Positions 22,500-33,870 are shown, numbered from the stretch's first letter. The stretch is DNA of 64,000 bases from Ypsolopha sequella (GCA_934047225.1 OW203986.1:24741221-24805220), one strand, 5' to 3'. The notes: a model not told the origin generated them from the sequence alone. Made by a program: numbers and translations.

Positions 22500-23078
22500 T
22501 AGTGTCGATTTGGTGTAACACGCTTTAAGGGGGTATATCGTCAAAATCGATACTTTTTAAAGTTATTTATCTGATGTTCTAAAGAAGTCTCAAGTTAAAT
22601 AAATTAGTATGACAATTTTGGGTCCTTTTTCTAGATTTTGAACTATCAAAAACGCGATTGGAGGAATTTCACTTGATAGAAAAAATTATTGAAATGAGGT
22701 CTAAATTTTCACTTTTTTTGATATACTGACAAATTGGGACAGCATACAGACTTCAAAAGTATTTATCTAGATTGGTTTTAACAATACCTAAATTATTGGT
22801 TATGGAAATTTTCATAGCTATTTTAGTTAATTTTGTATTCATTTAAAACCGCCTTTTTGTCAATTTTCCCCGATTCCGTCCCTCTCGCACTGCGGGTCTT
22901 TCCGCCCGGAGTAACGGGGACCTTTGCACGGACGATATATCACCTTAACTTTTTTGACAGGACTGAACTTATTTTAAGCGTTCTGTCTATATAGAAAAGA
23001 TAAAGACAGGACGCTTAAAATAAGGTTTGTCCTGTCAACTAAGTTAAGCCGTGTTACGCCGAATCGACACTGTCTTTT
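22500..23078. mobile_element. Family C DNA element with GTGTCGATT termini
   Basis: The outer inverted ends are GTGTCGATTTGGTGTAACAC at 22502 and GTGTTACGCCGAATCGACAC at 23051-23070. A second, internal inverted repeat lies at 22942-23047 (TTGACAGGACTGAACTTATT / ...AAGGTTTGTCCTGTCAA). A related full-length copy is at 56384-57070. No transposase; a non-autonomous DNA element. Confidence 0.75.
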
Positions 23079-23079
23079 A

Positions 23080-23795
23080 TAACATGATTAAGACGCCAAC
23101 AATCTTGAACTGAGTAAATTTGTAACCATTTTATACGGAAACTAAAACATCATTTTATAAAATTAAAATACACAGTAACCTACAAGAGTGTTGTGGTTTT
23201 TCCTAAATAAAAAAATATGTATATTAAATTAATTTATAAAACTTATTTCTCGTTTTTTTTGTCTGCATGTTACAATATAACTTCTGCAGTTTTTATTGAA
23301 ATAGTATAAAAATGTTACAAAACATATTACAAACTTTCAGACAAAATAATATACTTAAATTGTAATGAAATTGCATTTTTGGTTATATTTCAATTAACTT
23401 AAAATAAATAAATATGTCAGCCGCAGCGACTAACGTAACAGCCATGTTGCAGTGCGAGCCATTAAGAACTTTAATGTAATAGTGTTTTGTTTAAAATTTC
23501 AACTACCATGAATAGAGTTGCAAATTGTTCCGACGTAGTCGCCTTAAGAGAAAGGAATATTTTTTATACGAGAACTACGAACTACAGCGTTTATAAATAT
23601 CGATAGTTATAAAATTCATATTGGTAGTGAAAAAATATCGTTATGAAATATATACAAGAGACCTATCCCAAAAAATGGTCAAGGGATTGTATTATTACCT
23701 TTATAAAGCAAAAGAATTCCATTACCGCTAGATCTTCATAACGTTAAAAATATACCGGTATGAAGTGCTTTAATTTTTGATTGATTTGTTTTATT
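23080..23795. other. Intergenic, nothing recognised
   Basis: Very AT-rich; no supported feature. Confidence 0.35.
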
Positions 23796-24150
23796 AATTA
23801 TCCATCCATCCATCAGCCTAGTTCATCCACTGCTGGACATAAGCCTTTCCAGGACTTTGCCACTCCCGGCGGTCATCCTGGAAGAATTGCACATACTCAC
23901 ACACGTTGGGCAGGCGGGTTGGTGAGCGCGGTGCCGGAACCCTCGCACCAGCGACGCCGCTGCCCGTCACCAGTCTTTTCCATATAAGGCCCGGTTATTA
24001 GCGATGGATATACCACCATCCATCGGTCCCAGGCATGGTGGGCCTCCTGTTTTTTTGCCTTTGAGCTGTCCTCTTACTCTTCCCCGAATTACTTCGAGGG
24101 GGTCTCCAAGTAAGATGGTGGTACCTCCACCCGAACCCGGCATCAGCCTG
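23796..24150 (-). mobile_element. SINE-like retroposon, family F, inverted copy
   Basis: Reverse-complement match of 5515-5866 over its whole length, from GCTGATGCCGGGTTCGGGTG to a GGATGGATGG tail. Both sides carry TATTAAT (about 23792 and 24152), a likely short target duplication. It starts at almost the same point as the 5.5-kb copy, supporting a defined 5' end. Confidence 0.7.
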
Positions 24151-24451
24151 TGTATTAATGATAACGTTATGAAATACAAATGAAATAAATAACGATATAT
24201 TCTCGACATCCGTGGACACATTGCATAACTTTCTACAATAACGTCATGTCACCTTAAAAGATTTTAGTATGGAACCTGACCCACCTAGCATCGCTGTTAA
24301 TTTCTTTTACAAAATGGCGGCCTCGAATAATTCGAGGAAGAATAATAAATAATTCTATAAAAATAAATAAAAACAAAAAATTATCTTTGAAAAAAGCTGG
24401 TGAAAAGTCACATTTCAAATGTAGGAGGTGAAATTAATTTATGCAGCCAAA

Positions 24452-24535
24452 TTCATACTGGAGGCATGGTCAGTGATCAGTATCACGCATCGATAAAACT
24501 TTTTGCTAATTTCGTAAAGTTAAATATTGACCTCC

Positions 24536-24540
<5 letters not shown>
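24452..24540 (+). repeat. Half copy of MITE family I, truncated at the LINE tail
   Basis: CCAAATTCATACTGGAGGCA ... TGATCAGTATCACGCATCG ... TTGACCTCCCATA matches the left arm of 10166-10416. It stops exactly where the homopolymer at the LINE 3' end begins, so the LINE inserted into or next to it. Confidence 0.75.
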
Positions 24541-24570
<30 letters not shown>

Positions 24571-25020
24571 ATTCGTTACAAGAAATTACAAAATACACAC
24601 TTATAATTAGTACAAATTATATAACTACTTAGTTTATAAGGGAGTAACGTTGGAAGCCATGGTAGGTGGTAAGCCTGAGTAATGGCCTCCAGCGCCTTTC
24701 CGCGGGCCAAGTTACTTTTTGTGATGAAAACAAAATAAAATAAAATCAGATTACAAAAACTAATAACTACAATCTAAAATTAAATCATACAGTTTAGAAG
24801 TAACATTGTAACAAAATCGAAAACAAAATCCTACATGTACTTACATCCTACATGTAGTCATATATTTATCTAACTGTAAACTTAAACAAAACAAAAAATT
24901 AAATTTTATCGGAATATAAGATTTGTAGAAGTAATTAAGTTGTGAAGTAAAGATAAAAAAAAAGAAAATTAAAATTAAGATATAAAAATAGTCTGTAAAT
25001 CTCTGAGAAGCATAATGAGT

Positions 25021-27963
25021 CTATTTAACAGTTGTAATTAGCGTTTCTGTTTTATCATAGTTCTGATCTAGAAGCCAGGTTTTTGTTGTAGTTATACAAG
25101 CATAGCGCGTCATAGGATATATTCCTAATATTCTATTTAGTTTGTTGTAAACAAAGGGTCCTAAAAATTTAAAGTGTCTTTGAGCAAAGGTAGTTCTGCA
25201 TTTATCTGTTTTGCATACTTTGTCATTCCGTCTCTTATCCGTGCGTAGCTTTGGATCAAATATTGTTATTGAGTGTTGTTTATGTATCAGTTGTTTAATG
25301 TATAATTGGCGTATTGTGAGTAGCTTGCACTGATTGTATAGTTGCTCAGTAGAGAATCTGAAGGGCCTAAAAGTCATCACTTTCAAAATGGATCTTTGAG
25401 CTCTTTCCAGTTTAAGAAGCTTCGTCTTGCATGCTCCTCCCCACGCCAGTATACAGTAACTGAGAATTGATTGTCCCATCGAAAAGTAAACTGTTTTCAA
25501 TAGATCTAGAGGTGCAACATGGCGTAGAGTTTTAAATAAAAATATAAGCTTACGTGCTCTAACTGTCAGAGAGTCAATATGTGGGGTCCATGTTAATTTG
25601 TCGTCAACGATTACGCCCAGGTATTTTATAGTGGAAACTCTCTCAAGAGTCATGCAAGTGCAGGGCTGGTTATTATTTAAATAGCAAGTATGTGCCTGAA
25701 TTTTTATATTTCGGTGAGAATTGTTTTTTATAGAGAAAGAAAGAAACTTGCTTTTGTCTATATTCAGGGAAAGCAGGTTTTTTTGTAGCCAGTACATAAC
25801 TCTACGGAGCCCCAGTTCAGCATTTTCACGGGCTTCATTCCAAGTCTTCCCCCGATACACCAGAGCGGTATCGTCTGCGTAGCAAAAGATCTTACCATTA
25901 GAAGGACTATGCAAGCAAAGCTCGTTGATATATATCAGAAATAGGCTCGGGCCAAGAATGCTTCCCTGAGGAACTCCAAAAGATACTGGAAGGCAAGTAC
26001 TCATGTTGGTGTCTATCTTGACTTTTTGCAAACGATTAGATAGGTAGTCAGAAAAAAGTTTCAGAGCCGTATTACGAATACCAATATTTTCCATCTTATG
26101 AATTAGTGTCGGAATAGAAACAGTGTCAAATGCCTTAGACAGGTCCAAGAAGACACCAACGCATTTTTCCTGATTGTCAAGACTTTTTACTATGTAATCG
26201 GTAAGAGAAGACACTGCATCCTCTGTAGACCTGCCAGCCCTAAATCCAAATTGGGAGTCAGCTAGGAGGTTATTACTTTCAAGATAGTTCATAAGTCTAT
26301 TATTCATTAGTCGCTCTAGGATCTTAGAAAGGGCAGGTAGGACAGAGATAGGCCTGTAATTATTGACACTGTCTCTATCCCCGGACTTGTGAATGGGATA
26401 AATTATAGATTTTTTAAAGGCGGCCGGAAATATACCTTTTTCAAAACAGAGATTAAAAATGTAAACTAGGGGTTTGATGATCAGGTGTTTTACCATTTTG
26501 AGGAGAGTTGCAGGTATCTCATCCCATCCCCGAGCACAATCGTTCTTTAAGTTGTCTAATATAGATATAACTTCGCGTTCATCTGTGTTAAGAAGGACAA
26601 ATGTTTTAGGGTGGGTCTGTGTAGGGATGTCAGACTCACAAGTGTTTTTTAGCCCTGTGGATATCTTAGATGCTAAGTTTTTGCCCACATTACTGAAAAA
26701 AGAATTTACCTCATTTATTGATTGTTGTGTGCCATTTTTGTTGATTTTCAGCAGTTCAGTTGATTTCATTTTCACTTTTGATGTGTTTGTTAGGTCTTTT
26801 ATTATTTTCCACGTTTGTTTCGGATCTTTAGATGCTTTTTCAAGTTCAGCTTTTTGATATGCTTGTTTAATTTTTCTCAGTAACTTGTTACAATAGTTCC
26901 GATATCTACGATAAGTAATTTTAAGAATGATATTATCTGGATCTTTGTTGCATATTTTCTGAAGCCTGTCTCGATGCCTGATACACCTTAGCAAACCAGT
27001 TGTTATCCACGGTTTTTTGGTACGCAATTTGTTAGGAATAACTATCGTAGTGGAGTTGGCGTCTATAGCTTCGGAAAATTTTGTTAGTAGAAGGTTGACG
27101 GCAGTGTTAGGGTCTGAAATGTCCATTATGGCAGTGAGGTCTGTATTTTCTATTTGTCTCACTGCGTTAACGAAGTCTAATTTTTTCATGGTGGACGGTG
27201 GTTTATTAAATGACTGTAAACAGCTAAGGCTTACAAGAACTGGTTTGTGATCTGTAATTAATGATTCAATAACAAATGTTTTAGTATCTAGGCAAGTTCT
27301 GAGCATAACATGGTCTAAGCAATTTAGTTTTCTGGTCGGGAAAGTATGTCCTGGTAGTAAACCGTGTTCCGCCATAATGTTAAGATATTTGTCACTTGAT
27401 TTGTCTACGTTATTACTAGATTTAATATCAATATTCATGTCCCCTATGAAAATAACGTCTCCAAAAGATTCAAGAGTAGGAAGAATAGTTTCTAAGGACT
27501 GTATAAAACTTCTCGTGCTCTTGAATTCTGGAGATCTGTATAACGCAAAAATAATTAAGTCGGTTCCGACTTTAATAGTTAAACAATTACCACCCTCAAA
27601 ACAAGGTTCTTCAACTACACAATTTATGGATTCCTTTACGTACACTATGACGCCATCGTTTTGATTTCTAAGGACTGTTGAAGTATGCACATTGTAATTT
27701 TTTAACAGGGGTGGTGGTTTGTGGTTTTCTAGCCAGCATTCGGTGAGCACCAGGACATGAATGTCAATATTTACTCTTGTTAGCAGTGTTTCTAGAGATT
27801 CAAAATTACGATACACACTGCGTATGTTTTGTGTTAGAATATTTAATGACTTCGGTGACCCGTGCATATTAGCCGAGCATTCTTCAGGTTCGAGTTGTGC
27901 TGAGTGTGAGGAAATGACATTATCTAAGTCTTCTTGTATAATATTTATGTTATTCATTTTCAT
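25021..27963 (-). CDS. LINE ORF2: endonuclease-reverse transcriptase
   Basis: An uninterrupted 980-residue protein, the normal full length for CR1/jockey-group ORF2. The N-terminal apurinic-type endonuclease (about 40-245) has N-I-R-S (47-50), E75 of E-C-W-L, G-D-M-N-I-D (174-179), L-D-H-V (216-219) and T-D-H-K-P (237-241). The reverse transcriptase (about 515-770) has N-Y-R-P-I-S-V-L, F-L-D-L-S-K-A-F-D-T (605-614), V-P-Q-G-S-I-L-G-P (664-672) and the catalytic Y-A-D-D-T (695-699). The C-terminal third is the thumb/connection region with no RNase H seen. It nicks target DNA and copies its own RNA by target-primed reverse transcription. All catalytic motifs are present, so it may be functional in trans although its own ORF1 is truncated. 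The clade (CR1, Daphne, jockey) needs a tree. Confidence 0.92.
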   Translation of the reverse strand: MKMNNINIIQEDLDNVISSHSAQLEPEECSANMHGSPKSLNILTQNIRSVYRNFESLETLLTRVNIDIHVLVLTECWLENHKPPPLLKNYNVHTSTVLRNQNDGVIVYVKESINCVVEEPCFEGGNCLTIKVGTDLIIFALYRSPEFKSTRSFIQSLETILPTLESFGDVIFIGDMNIDIKSSNNVDKSSDKYLNIMAEHGLLPGHTFPTRKLNCLDHVMLRTCLDTKTFVIESLITDHKPVLVSLSCLQSFNKPPSTMKKLDFVNAVRQIENTDLTAIMDISDPNTAVNLLLTKFSEAIDANSTTIVIPNKLRTKKPWITTGLLRCIRHRDRLQKICNKDPDNIILKITYRRYRNYCNKLLRKIKQAYQKAELEKASKDPKQTWKIIKDLTNTSKVKMKSTELLKINKNGTQQSINEVNSFFSNVGKNLASKISTGLKNTCESDIPTQTHPKTFVLLNTDEREVISILDNLKNDCARGWDEIPATLLKMVKHLIIKPLVYIFNLCFEKGIFPAAFKKSIIYPIHKSGDRDSVNNYRPISVLPALSKILERLMNNRLMNYLESNNLLADSQFGFRAGRSTEDAVSSLTDYIVKSLDNQEKCVGVFLDLSKAFDTVSIPTLIHKMENIGIRNTALKLFSDYLSNRLQKVKIDTNMSTCLPVSFGVPQGSILGPSLFLIYINELCLHSPSNGKIFCYADDTALVYRGKTWNEARENAELGLRRVMYWLQKNLLSLNIDKSKFLSFSIKNNSHRNIKIQAHTCYLNNNQPCTCMTLERVSTIKYLGVIVDDKLTWTPHIDSLTVRARKLIFLFKTLRHVAPLDLLKTVYFSMGQSILSYCILAWGGACKTKLLKLERAQRSILKVMTFRPFRFSTEQLYNQCKLLTIRQLYIKQLIHKQHSITIFDPKLRTDKRRNDKVCKTDKCRTTFAQRHFKFLGPFVYNKLNRILGIYPMTRYACITTTKTWLLDQNYDKTETLITTVK

Positions 27964-28261
27964 TAAAATTAGAAAAGGTATTATGTATCCATGATTGTTG
28001 TATCGTATTAAAGGCAGATAACAACCACCAAGTTGAGTAAGTTGTGTAATGGAATAGTACTTTTGAATTTAGATAAATATACGTGCGTGTCGTTATGTGA
28101 TAATATTTTGAGAATATTGCATACTTTTTCATATCGTTTGAATATTTTATTTTGTTCGTAGGTGTGTTTAGTTTCATCAGATTACGGAATAAATTAAGAA
28201 AAACAAAGAAAAAGCCAACATGCTGTAAAAGTAAAACTAAAATAACGAGACTTAAAACTAG

Positions 28262-28720
28262 TCATTCACTGTTTTTCAGCGATAGAACTTGTTGCTCACT
28301 TTTGATTAATATAGCTGGGCAGCCTTCTTGTTTCCTGACAAATACGCGTCCACTTGATGTCCAGCAGAACTTGAAAAGGTTTGTTTTTATTAGATCTCTT
28401 GCCAGAAAATAGAGTCTATTAGCTTTGGGAGTTAGGTACTCAGCCGTGAACACTGGGGTCGTACTATTTTTCAGACCTAAGTGGGATGCATTCAATTTAT
28501 TAGTTTTATACCTGTTGTTGTAGGATTTAACACCACTCAGAAGACTCTTTTTCAGTGTTACCGAAGACAGCTCGACAATTATTGGCTTGTTGTTTTCACG
28601 TTTGCCATGCACTCGATAAATGTTACGGATATCAGATGCATTCATGCTGATATTGACGTGTTTTGCGAGGTTCAGTATAAGCTCGGATAGTTCTTGGTTG
28701 GATTCATTTTGTAGTATAGG
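28262..28720 (-). pseudogene. LINE ORF1 C-terminus (baculovirus FP-like domain), 5'-truncated
   Basis: The frame ends at 28262 and stays open upstream past the ATG at 28645 (…L-N-L-A-K-H-V-N-I-S-M). R-V-H-G-K, K-P-I-I-V-E, Y-L-T-P-K-A-N-R-L-Y-F-L-A-R and the closing F-C-W-T ... G-R-V-F-V-R-K are typical of ORF1 proteins of insect CR1-group LINEs that carry the FP25K-like domain. The N-terminal part (coiled coil, zinc finger) is missing, so the copy lacks a complete ORF1. It lies 299 nt upstream of ORF2 on the same strand. Confidence 0.75.
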
Positions 28721-28789
28721 ATTATAATTGTATTATAATATTATAATTGTATTATAATTATAATTGATTCAGGCCTTTAGGATTTATAT

Positions 28790-30075
28790 CAAGGATGTCG
28801 TATATCCTAAGTCTATGGGTAGAGGCGAGCCGCGCTCTAAAAACGCTTTCTTTCTGGTACTTCGGCGATATGTAAAAGTTTTTGCGTCCCTGTTACTCCA
28901 TATGCGAAAAAACCCTCAGTGCGAGAGGGACGGATTTGTGAAAATGTACTAAAGTTGCTATCAAAATTTCGTTAAACTAGGTCCTAGATACTGTTAAAAC
29001 CCATCTAATAAAATATAATTGCAGTCCATATGTTATTCCAAATTGTCAAACCAGGAGAATTGGTGTCGAAAAAGACTTAATTTCAATAAATATTTGCATC
29101 GAGCCGAATTTCTCCAATCGCATTTCAGTTTAAGAGATCCCTAGAAAAATATTCCAAAAGTACAGTGCGCGCTAATCTTTTAGTCGCCTCTGAATAAGTT
29201 ACGAACTAGTGCAAGCTTACGCAGGTACAGTCAAGGAAACAATAATATCAACGGTTGATTATTAAATGTTTACTATAAGTGGGAAGATGTACTTGTTGTA
29301 CCTACCTATTTAATTATTTTTATAGCACACCGTGCGTAAAATGACCACTTTACGCACGCTGCGCGTGCGTAAAGTCGGCATTTTCCGCACTTGTACTATA
29401 AAAAATTATACGAAACTCGTGCGAGAAACTTTTTCTCGACTCGTGTGATTGCAGCACTCGCCTTCGGCTCGTGCCGCAAACTCACACTCGTCAGAAAACG
29501 TTTCATCGCTCTCGTATCGTAATGTACTAATTTATTATTTTAGTGCAATCTTAACTATATAAATAAAACGCATTAATATAAGCACCATTTTCCTACATTG
29601 TCGCCTTAAAACGATATAACGTCCGCGAGGCATAACAACAACAATAAACTTTAGCAAACTAAATCAACAAAACAACAAATAAAGGCAACAAAAACAATAA
29701 ACTACCTATGTAACAAACAGATTCAACGATTCAACTTAACGAATCATAGAATTTTTTCCTCGAAGGTACTTTTCATGCAACGCGCGCGTGTGTAGTGTAC
29801 GGACGTAGCACTAATACTAACGCATAGTGTTGACACCTGCTAAATGGCGAGCGGGGGGTGTGGTGTGGCACGCAGGTGGGCGTGATCCGCGCCCTCGCTC
29901 CTGTAACGTCCCCCTGACACCGTAAAACGGCTATTGCGTCGCCTCTTGCGGCTATCTTCAGAGGCGACTAAAAGATTGGCGCGCACTATAATATTTTATC
30001 GAAATATTGCATTATTTACTGAAGTAGATATTCAAGTTCTAAAAGTGTCGATTTTTTTCCGTAGCGCCTTAATTC
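28790..30075 (+). repeat. Family C element split by a DNA transposon
   Basis: 28790-29160 and 29989-30075 together match the uninterrupted segment at 1885-2232 (joined at AATATTCCAAAAG / ATATTTTATCG) and, inverted, 56520-56960. The 826-bp insertion at 29163-29988 separates the two halves. Confidence 0.8.
29163..29988. mobile_element. TA-flanked non-autonomous DNA transposon, 826 bp
   Basis: Ends CAGTGCGCGCTAATCTTTTA and TAAAAGATTGGCGCGCACTA are inverted repeats of about 32 bp (extending through GTCGCCTCTGAA), with TA on both sides (29161-29162; 29989-29990). The interior has a GC-rich hairpin at about 29332-29391 (TGCGTAAAATGACCACTTTA ...) and no coding capacity. Excising it restores family C sequence. 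Confidence 0.85.
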
Positions 30076-30079
30076 TTCA

Positions 30080-30970
30080 AAACGTAACACTTTACGAAGT
30101 TTTCTTTCTTTTGTTTTGAAATCGATTTTTAAAGGAACGAACCAAGACCACAATAAAAAAAAAATGGCTAAAATTCGATTAAGGTGAGGCCAAAATTTTC
30201 ATTGTATGATTACGGCCATTTGATCATAAATACACAATACTTACATAGTAAGTCCAGGTAAAAATAATATGTATATAAAGTCCGAAAGTCTCGAACTCAA
30301 ACCATCCATACAATCAGTTCTTATCTAGTGAACATTGGTGTAGCCAGAGGGGCAGAGGTAAATAAAAAATCAAATTAATTTGAAAAAGAAACAAATATAT
30401 TTCGATTCCTCTGGAAATTACATTTTTATCAACCATAATTTTGAACAAATCTAACTTTGTATCAGACTGGCCCCTAGTAGCCCCCGCTCTTCTCCCACCG
30501 TGCACTCCCCATAACGAAACCCTGGCTTCGGCAATGCTGGTGAACTATTGATCTTTAGGAATGAACCGTCAAAAAGATTTAAAAGATAATTATTACTATT
30601 TACCAACTATTTCATAATTGTGTCATTTCATTATTCATTAACAGAATGGAATTGTAACAATAAGCTTTCAAAATGAATGGTTACTTCGTGTTTTGTGATT
30701 CAAGTGATAGATCGAGATCGAGATCATTCGAGATATGATTGAAAATCATATTGCAATCATTATGAGATGTCTGATTTTTGGTACTGATAGATTTATCTAA
30801 TATGGAGTTGATCTAGTGAGCTAAATACCAAAAGAAAACAGGAATGATGAAGTACTTAAATAATTTACCCGCTTATTCTATATTTTTAAATAATGAAGAT
30901 AAAGATTAGTTATGAAACAATTTTGTATGGAGAAAATATATGGCAATTTAAATGATGGTGGGCAAATAGG
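30080..30970. other. Intergenic, nothing firmly recognised
   Basis: A block at 30330-30530 starting GGTGTAGCCAGAGGGGCAGA and ending GAAACCCTGGCTTCGGC has weak inverted ends and may be an old MITE, but I cannot define borders. Confidence 0.3.
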
Positions 30971-30974
30971 CATA

Positions 30975-31410
30975 GATTAAATTATGTTAAGGTCGGTTAA
31001 TTCGAAAACCATTTTGAGATTTAGGTTTAGTAAGCCGTATTTTCGAAGTTTTGGTCTAAGAAACCCCAGGATGACGAATATTTTTACGAAAAAGCTGCAA
31101 CTTCCATTTGCCCTCGTGTGACGTCACTTGAGTAATGGCTGTTTAGAAATGTGTCCTTTGCTATCAAGATAAATTTATAATAATTTGCTTTAGACTAATT
31201 TGACAGCTAGATAGATGAGTAGACAGACCGAGACAGATCACTTTTTTATAAGCAATCACACATCACAATCAGTATAATGTCTAAAATTCTCAAGTGACGA
31301 GGTCATCGAACAATTCATAAAAAAATCATAAAAAAATAATGGTTAATTTACATACCAAAACAATGAAAATTATGTCCTAAAATTACGTAAATTCTCTGAA
31401 AAAAAAACTT
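30975..31410 (+). repeat. Dispersed repeat family J, ancestral-type copy
   Basis: Collinear with 14330-14700 but with an interior of about 130 bp (from CATTTGCCCTCGTGTGACG to GACAGCTAGATAG) where the 14-kb copy has a hairpin. Non-coding. Confidence 0.7.
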
Positions 31411-31499
31411 TTAAAAGTTAAGCCTTGGGAATTCGGTTCAAGCGCCACCAAGATCAAAACATTTTTTAAATTAAAGGACATAATGTAGTCCTCAAGCAA

Positions 31500-31700
31500 G
31501 CAGAACACTTTAATTAAAAATTCACTCAATAGTTATTTAACAAAACCTTATCCATATGTATTGTGTATGCTGCCATCGCAAAGTTTTCATTGGTTTCTGT
31601 AAATTAGAATTTAAAAAATTTTGAATTTAATATATTGTTTATTTCAATTTCCGATTCTATTGATTAGAAAAGGCGGGTTTTTTACAATCCAGCTATGAAA
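31500..31700 (-). repeat. Family K MITE, partial inverted copy
   Basis: AACAAAACCTTATCCATATG ... GCTGCCATCGCAAAGTTTTC and AAAAGGCGGGTTTTTTACAA correspond in part to 46249-46476. The ends are less clear than in that copy. Confidence 0.45.
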
Positions 31701-31816
31701 CCACTTTTAAGAGGCGTCATCACTCCCTTACCTCCATACAAACGCTGTCACATTTTGGGGTGTCTATGGAATGTTATTTTAATATTTTAGGCTGAGTCCA
31801 TTAGCATTATCTAGAT

Positions 31817-32272
31817 CGGAGGTTCTTAAACTTTTAATAGTCACGGACCCCTTGCACAATTTTAAAAACTGACGGACCCCTTCCAAACCGAATTGCATAG
31901 AAAGCAATTACTACTTTTAATAAATAAAAAAATTTATTCAATAATAATGTTTTAAACTTACATTCCTATTTAATCGAGCACGAACCATCACGAAAAGCAA
32001 TATTTTCACCGAAAAGTAACAAAGGTTTGTTTGTAAAGATTTTTTTATGGTGTATATTATCATAGACTAAGTATAGTATACTTAGTCTATGATATTATAT
32101 AGTCTGATGTTTTGTTCATATTGATGGTATCAATACATATTTTCATTTTCAACTTGCGCTTTAAAGACAATAGCGCTGTGCGGCGTTCGGTATCAGACAT
32201 CATGCCACGGACCCCCAGCGCTCACGCTACGGACCCCTCGGGGGTTTATGGACCCCCGTTTAAGAAACCCTG
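31817..32272. mobile_element. hAT-type MITE with 8-bp target duplication
   Basis: A 456-bp element bounded by ATCTAGAT on both sides (31809-31816; 32273-32280). The termini CGGAGGTTCTTAAAC and GTTTAAGAAACCCTG are inverted repeats of the CAGGGTTTCTTAAAC type. Sub-terminal GGACCCC repeats are typical of hAT elements. An internal perfect hairpin (CATAGACTAAGTATA / TATACTTAGTCTATG) lies at about 32061-32091. No transposase. Confidence 0.9.
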
Positions 32273-32280
32273 ATCTAGAT

Positions 32281-33600
32281 GTATTTTAAGTCGAATTTCT
32301 GAACAACAAATCTTAAACTTATAGCGAAATGAAACAGCATGACATTTGGCGACCCACAACTGAGTTGGTCGCGTCATGATCTTTCGTTGCAGATATCTCA
32401 CAATTTTGAGCGCCAACTATTATACCGTTTATTTTTGGGAAACTATATACCATTATATTAAATGCAAAATCGAGCACTTTCTTTATATAAGCCTTAATTT
32501 TTCATTAAAGTACGAATTACTAGCAAAATAATGTCAACTTTATGGCTTTTTTATCACAAGCGCCCTCACGTACCACACGAAGTTGGACTCTTAACACCCG
32601 TTAAAAATAATTGTAAAATAAAAATAATTTATTGAAAATAGAAAAAAATAAATAAGAGAAAGTAAAACTAAATCTAACTAAAACAACAAAAACATAAAAT
32701 CTAATAACCCTAAAAAGAAAAACTTATCTATAAATTAAACTAGATAAATAATTTTATCTAAATCACCGCCGTAGGCGTCGCCAGGGTCCCCAAAAGGTTG
32801 GGGATAGTTGTTGTTATTTTCATGACAATCTGCATAGTTGCACCTTGTTTTAACTCTATATAACCGGACAGTGGCCTAATAAGTGACCTTGAGGTACGCT
32901 GTACGTTTTCACCGGCGCGCGCGCAGCTGCCAACGTTTCCTCGTCAGCGCGCTGGACGACCTCGGACGCTCGACGTGGACCGGGCGTGCTCCATGTCCGG
33001 TACACTTCCACAACCAGGATGATGCAAAATCCGTGATCGATGTTGTAACAATTAATTTCATGAAGTTTTAGGTTTAGTACGTGGATTATTTAATAAATAC
33101 ACAAGTCGTATTTAACTTGATTAACGTTTCTCATACCTTTTATATATAGAGCATCTTTTATATATATAGCATATTTTAGAGTATCTTTTTAGCTGTTATT
33201 CTTTACAGACGGAATTTTTGTGAATTCGAACTGGCTGTAAACCGCGCGCGAGCAAAATAAAAAATAAAAGTTTAAGAAAAAACAAAAAACGCGCGAAATT
33301 CATTCCGCCTTCAATCGTAAAATTTTTAACTCAAATTCAGATTTTATTTAGTTTTATAAAAAATGAGTGTGAGCTAGTCTTCCTCTAGCGAAAGTATTAC
33401 ATTAACTCCAGAGTACATTGTATCGGACGCTAAAAATGTGATACAAAGTCTTTTACCTACAAAATCCCGTTAAAATATAGGAAAGCATAAAATAATTTCA
33501 TCCCTTGGAAAAAAGCAAGAATGGCGAAATCTTTTTCAGAAAATCTGTTTTTGTCATATTTTCAAGATTTAGCCAAATTTAAACAACCTACAACTCTTTG
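32281..33600. other. Intergenic with a GC-rich patch at 32885-33010
   Basis: Mostly AT-rich. The patch 32885-33010 (GGCGCGCGCGCAGCTGCC and CGCTGGACGACCTCGGACGC) is unusually GC-rich for this window and sits in a 62-codon open frame followed by AATAAATAC at about 33091. I recognise no protein family. Confidence 0.3.
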
Positions 33601-33603
33601 GAG

Positions 33604-33870
33604 TATATAAGGTCTTTCAATTTAAATGGAAAGTAATTTAGATGATTAAGTATCGTTAATACATCACATTCCACTGCAAAGCACTTTTTTTTGCGCGAAT
33701 TTTTTTTTCACTTCTCTGTACGAAGTGGTCCGATCAGCTGACTCAGTTTGTATGGACAAGTGAAGAAAAAGTTCGAGCAAAAAAAAATATTTTGAAGTGG
33801 AATGTGATGTATGAACGATACTGAATCACCTCCTAAATTACTTTCCATTTAAATTCAAAGACCTTATATA
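33604..33870. mobile_element. Foldback MITE with ~115-bp arms
   Basis: TATATAAGGTCTTTCAATTT at the left end pairs with AAATTCAAAGACCTTATATA at the right end; the arms continue through AAATGGAAAGTAATTTAG and CATCACATTCCACT. Outer TATA is consistent with a TA target duplication. Non-coding. Confidence 0.85.

Larger units (their letters stand above)
24541..28725 (-). mobile_element. CR1/jockey-group LINE, 5'-truncated, ORF2 intact
   Basis: A 4.2-kb non-LTR retrotransposon read on the minus strand: partial ORF1 (28262-28725), intact ORF2 (25021-27963), a ~450-bp 3' UTR ending ACGAATAAAC and then a homopolymer. On the sense strand that homopolymer is T, not A. The 5' end fades into ATAAT-type AT repeats around 28720-28760. 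No clear target duplication was found. Confidence 0.85.

Noticed and set aside
26474..27664. Plus-strand ORFs inside the LINE
   Set aside because: Shadows of the intact ORF2 on the minus strand.
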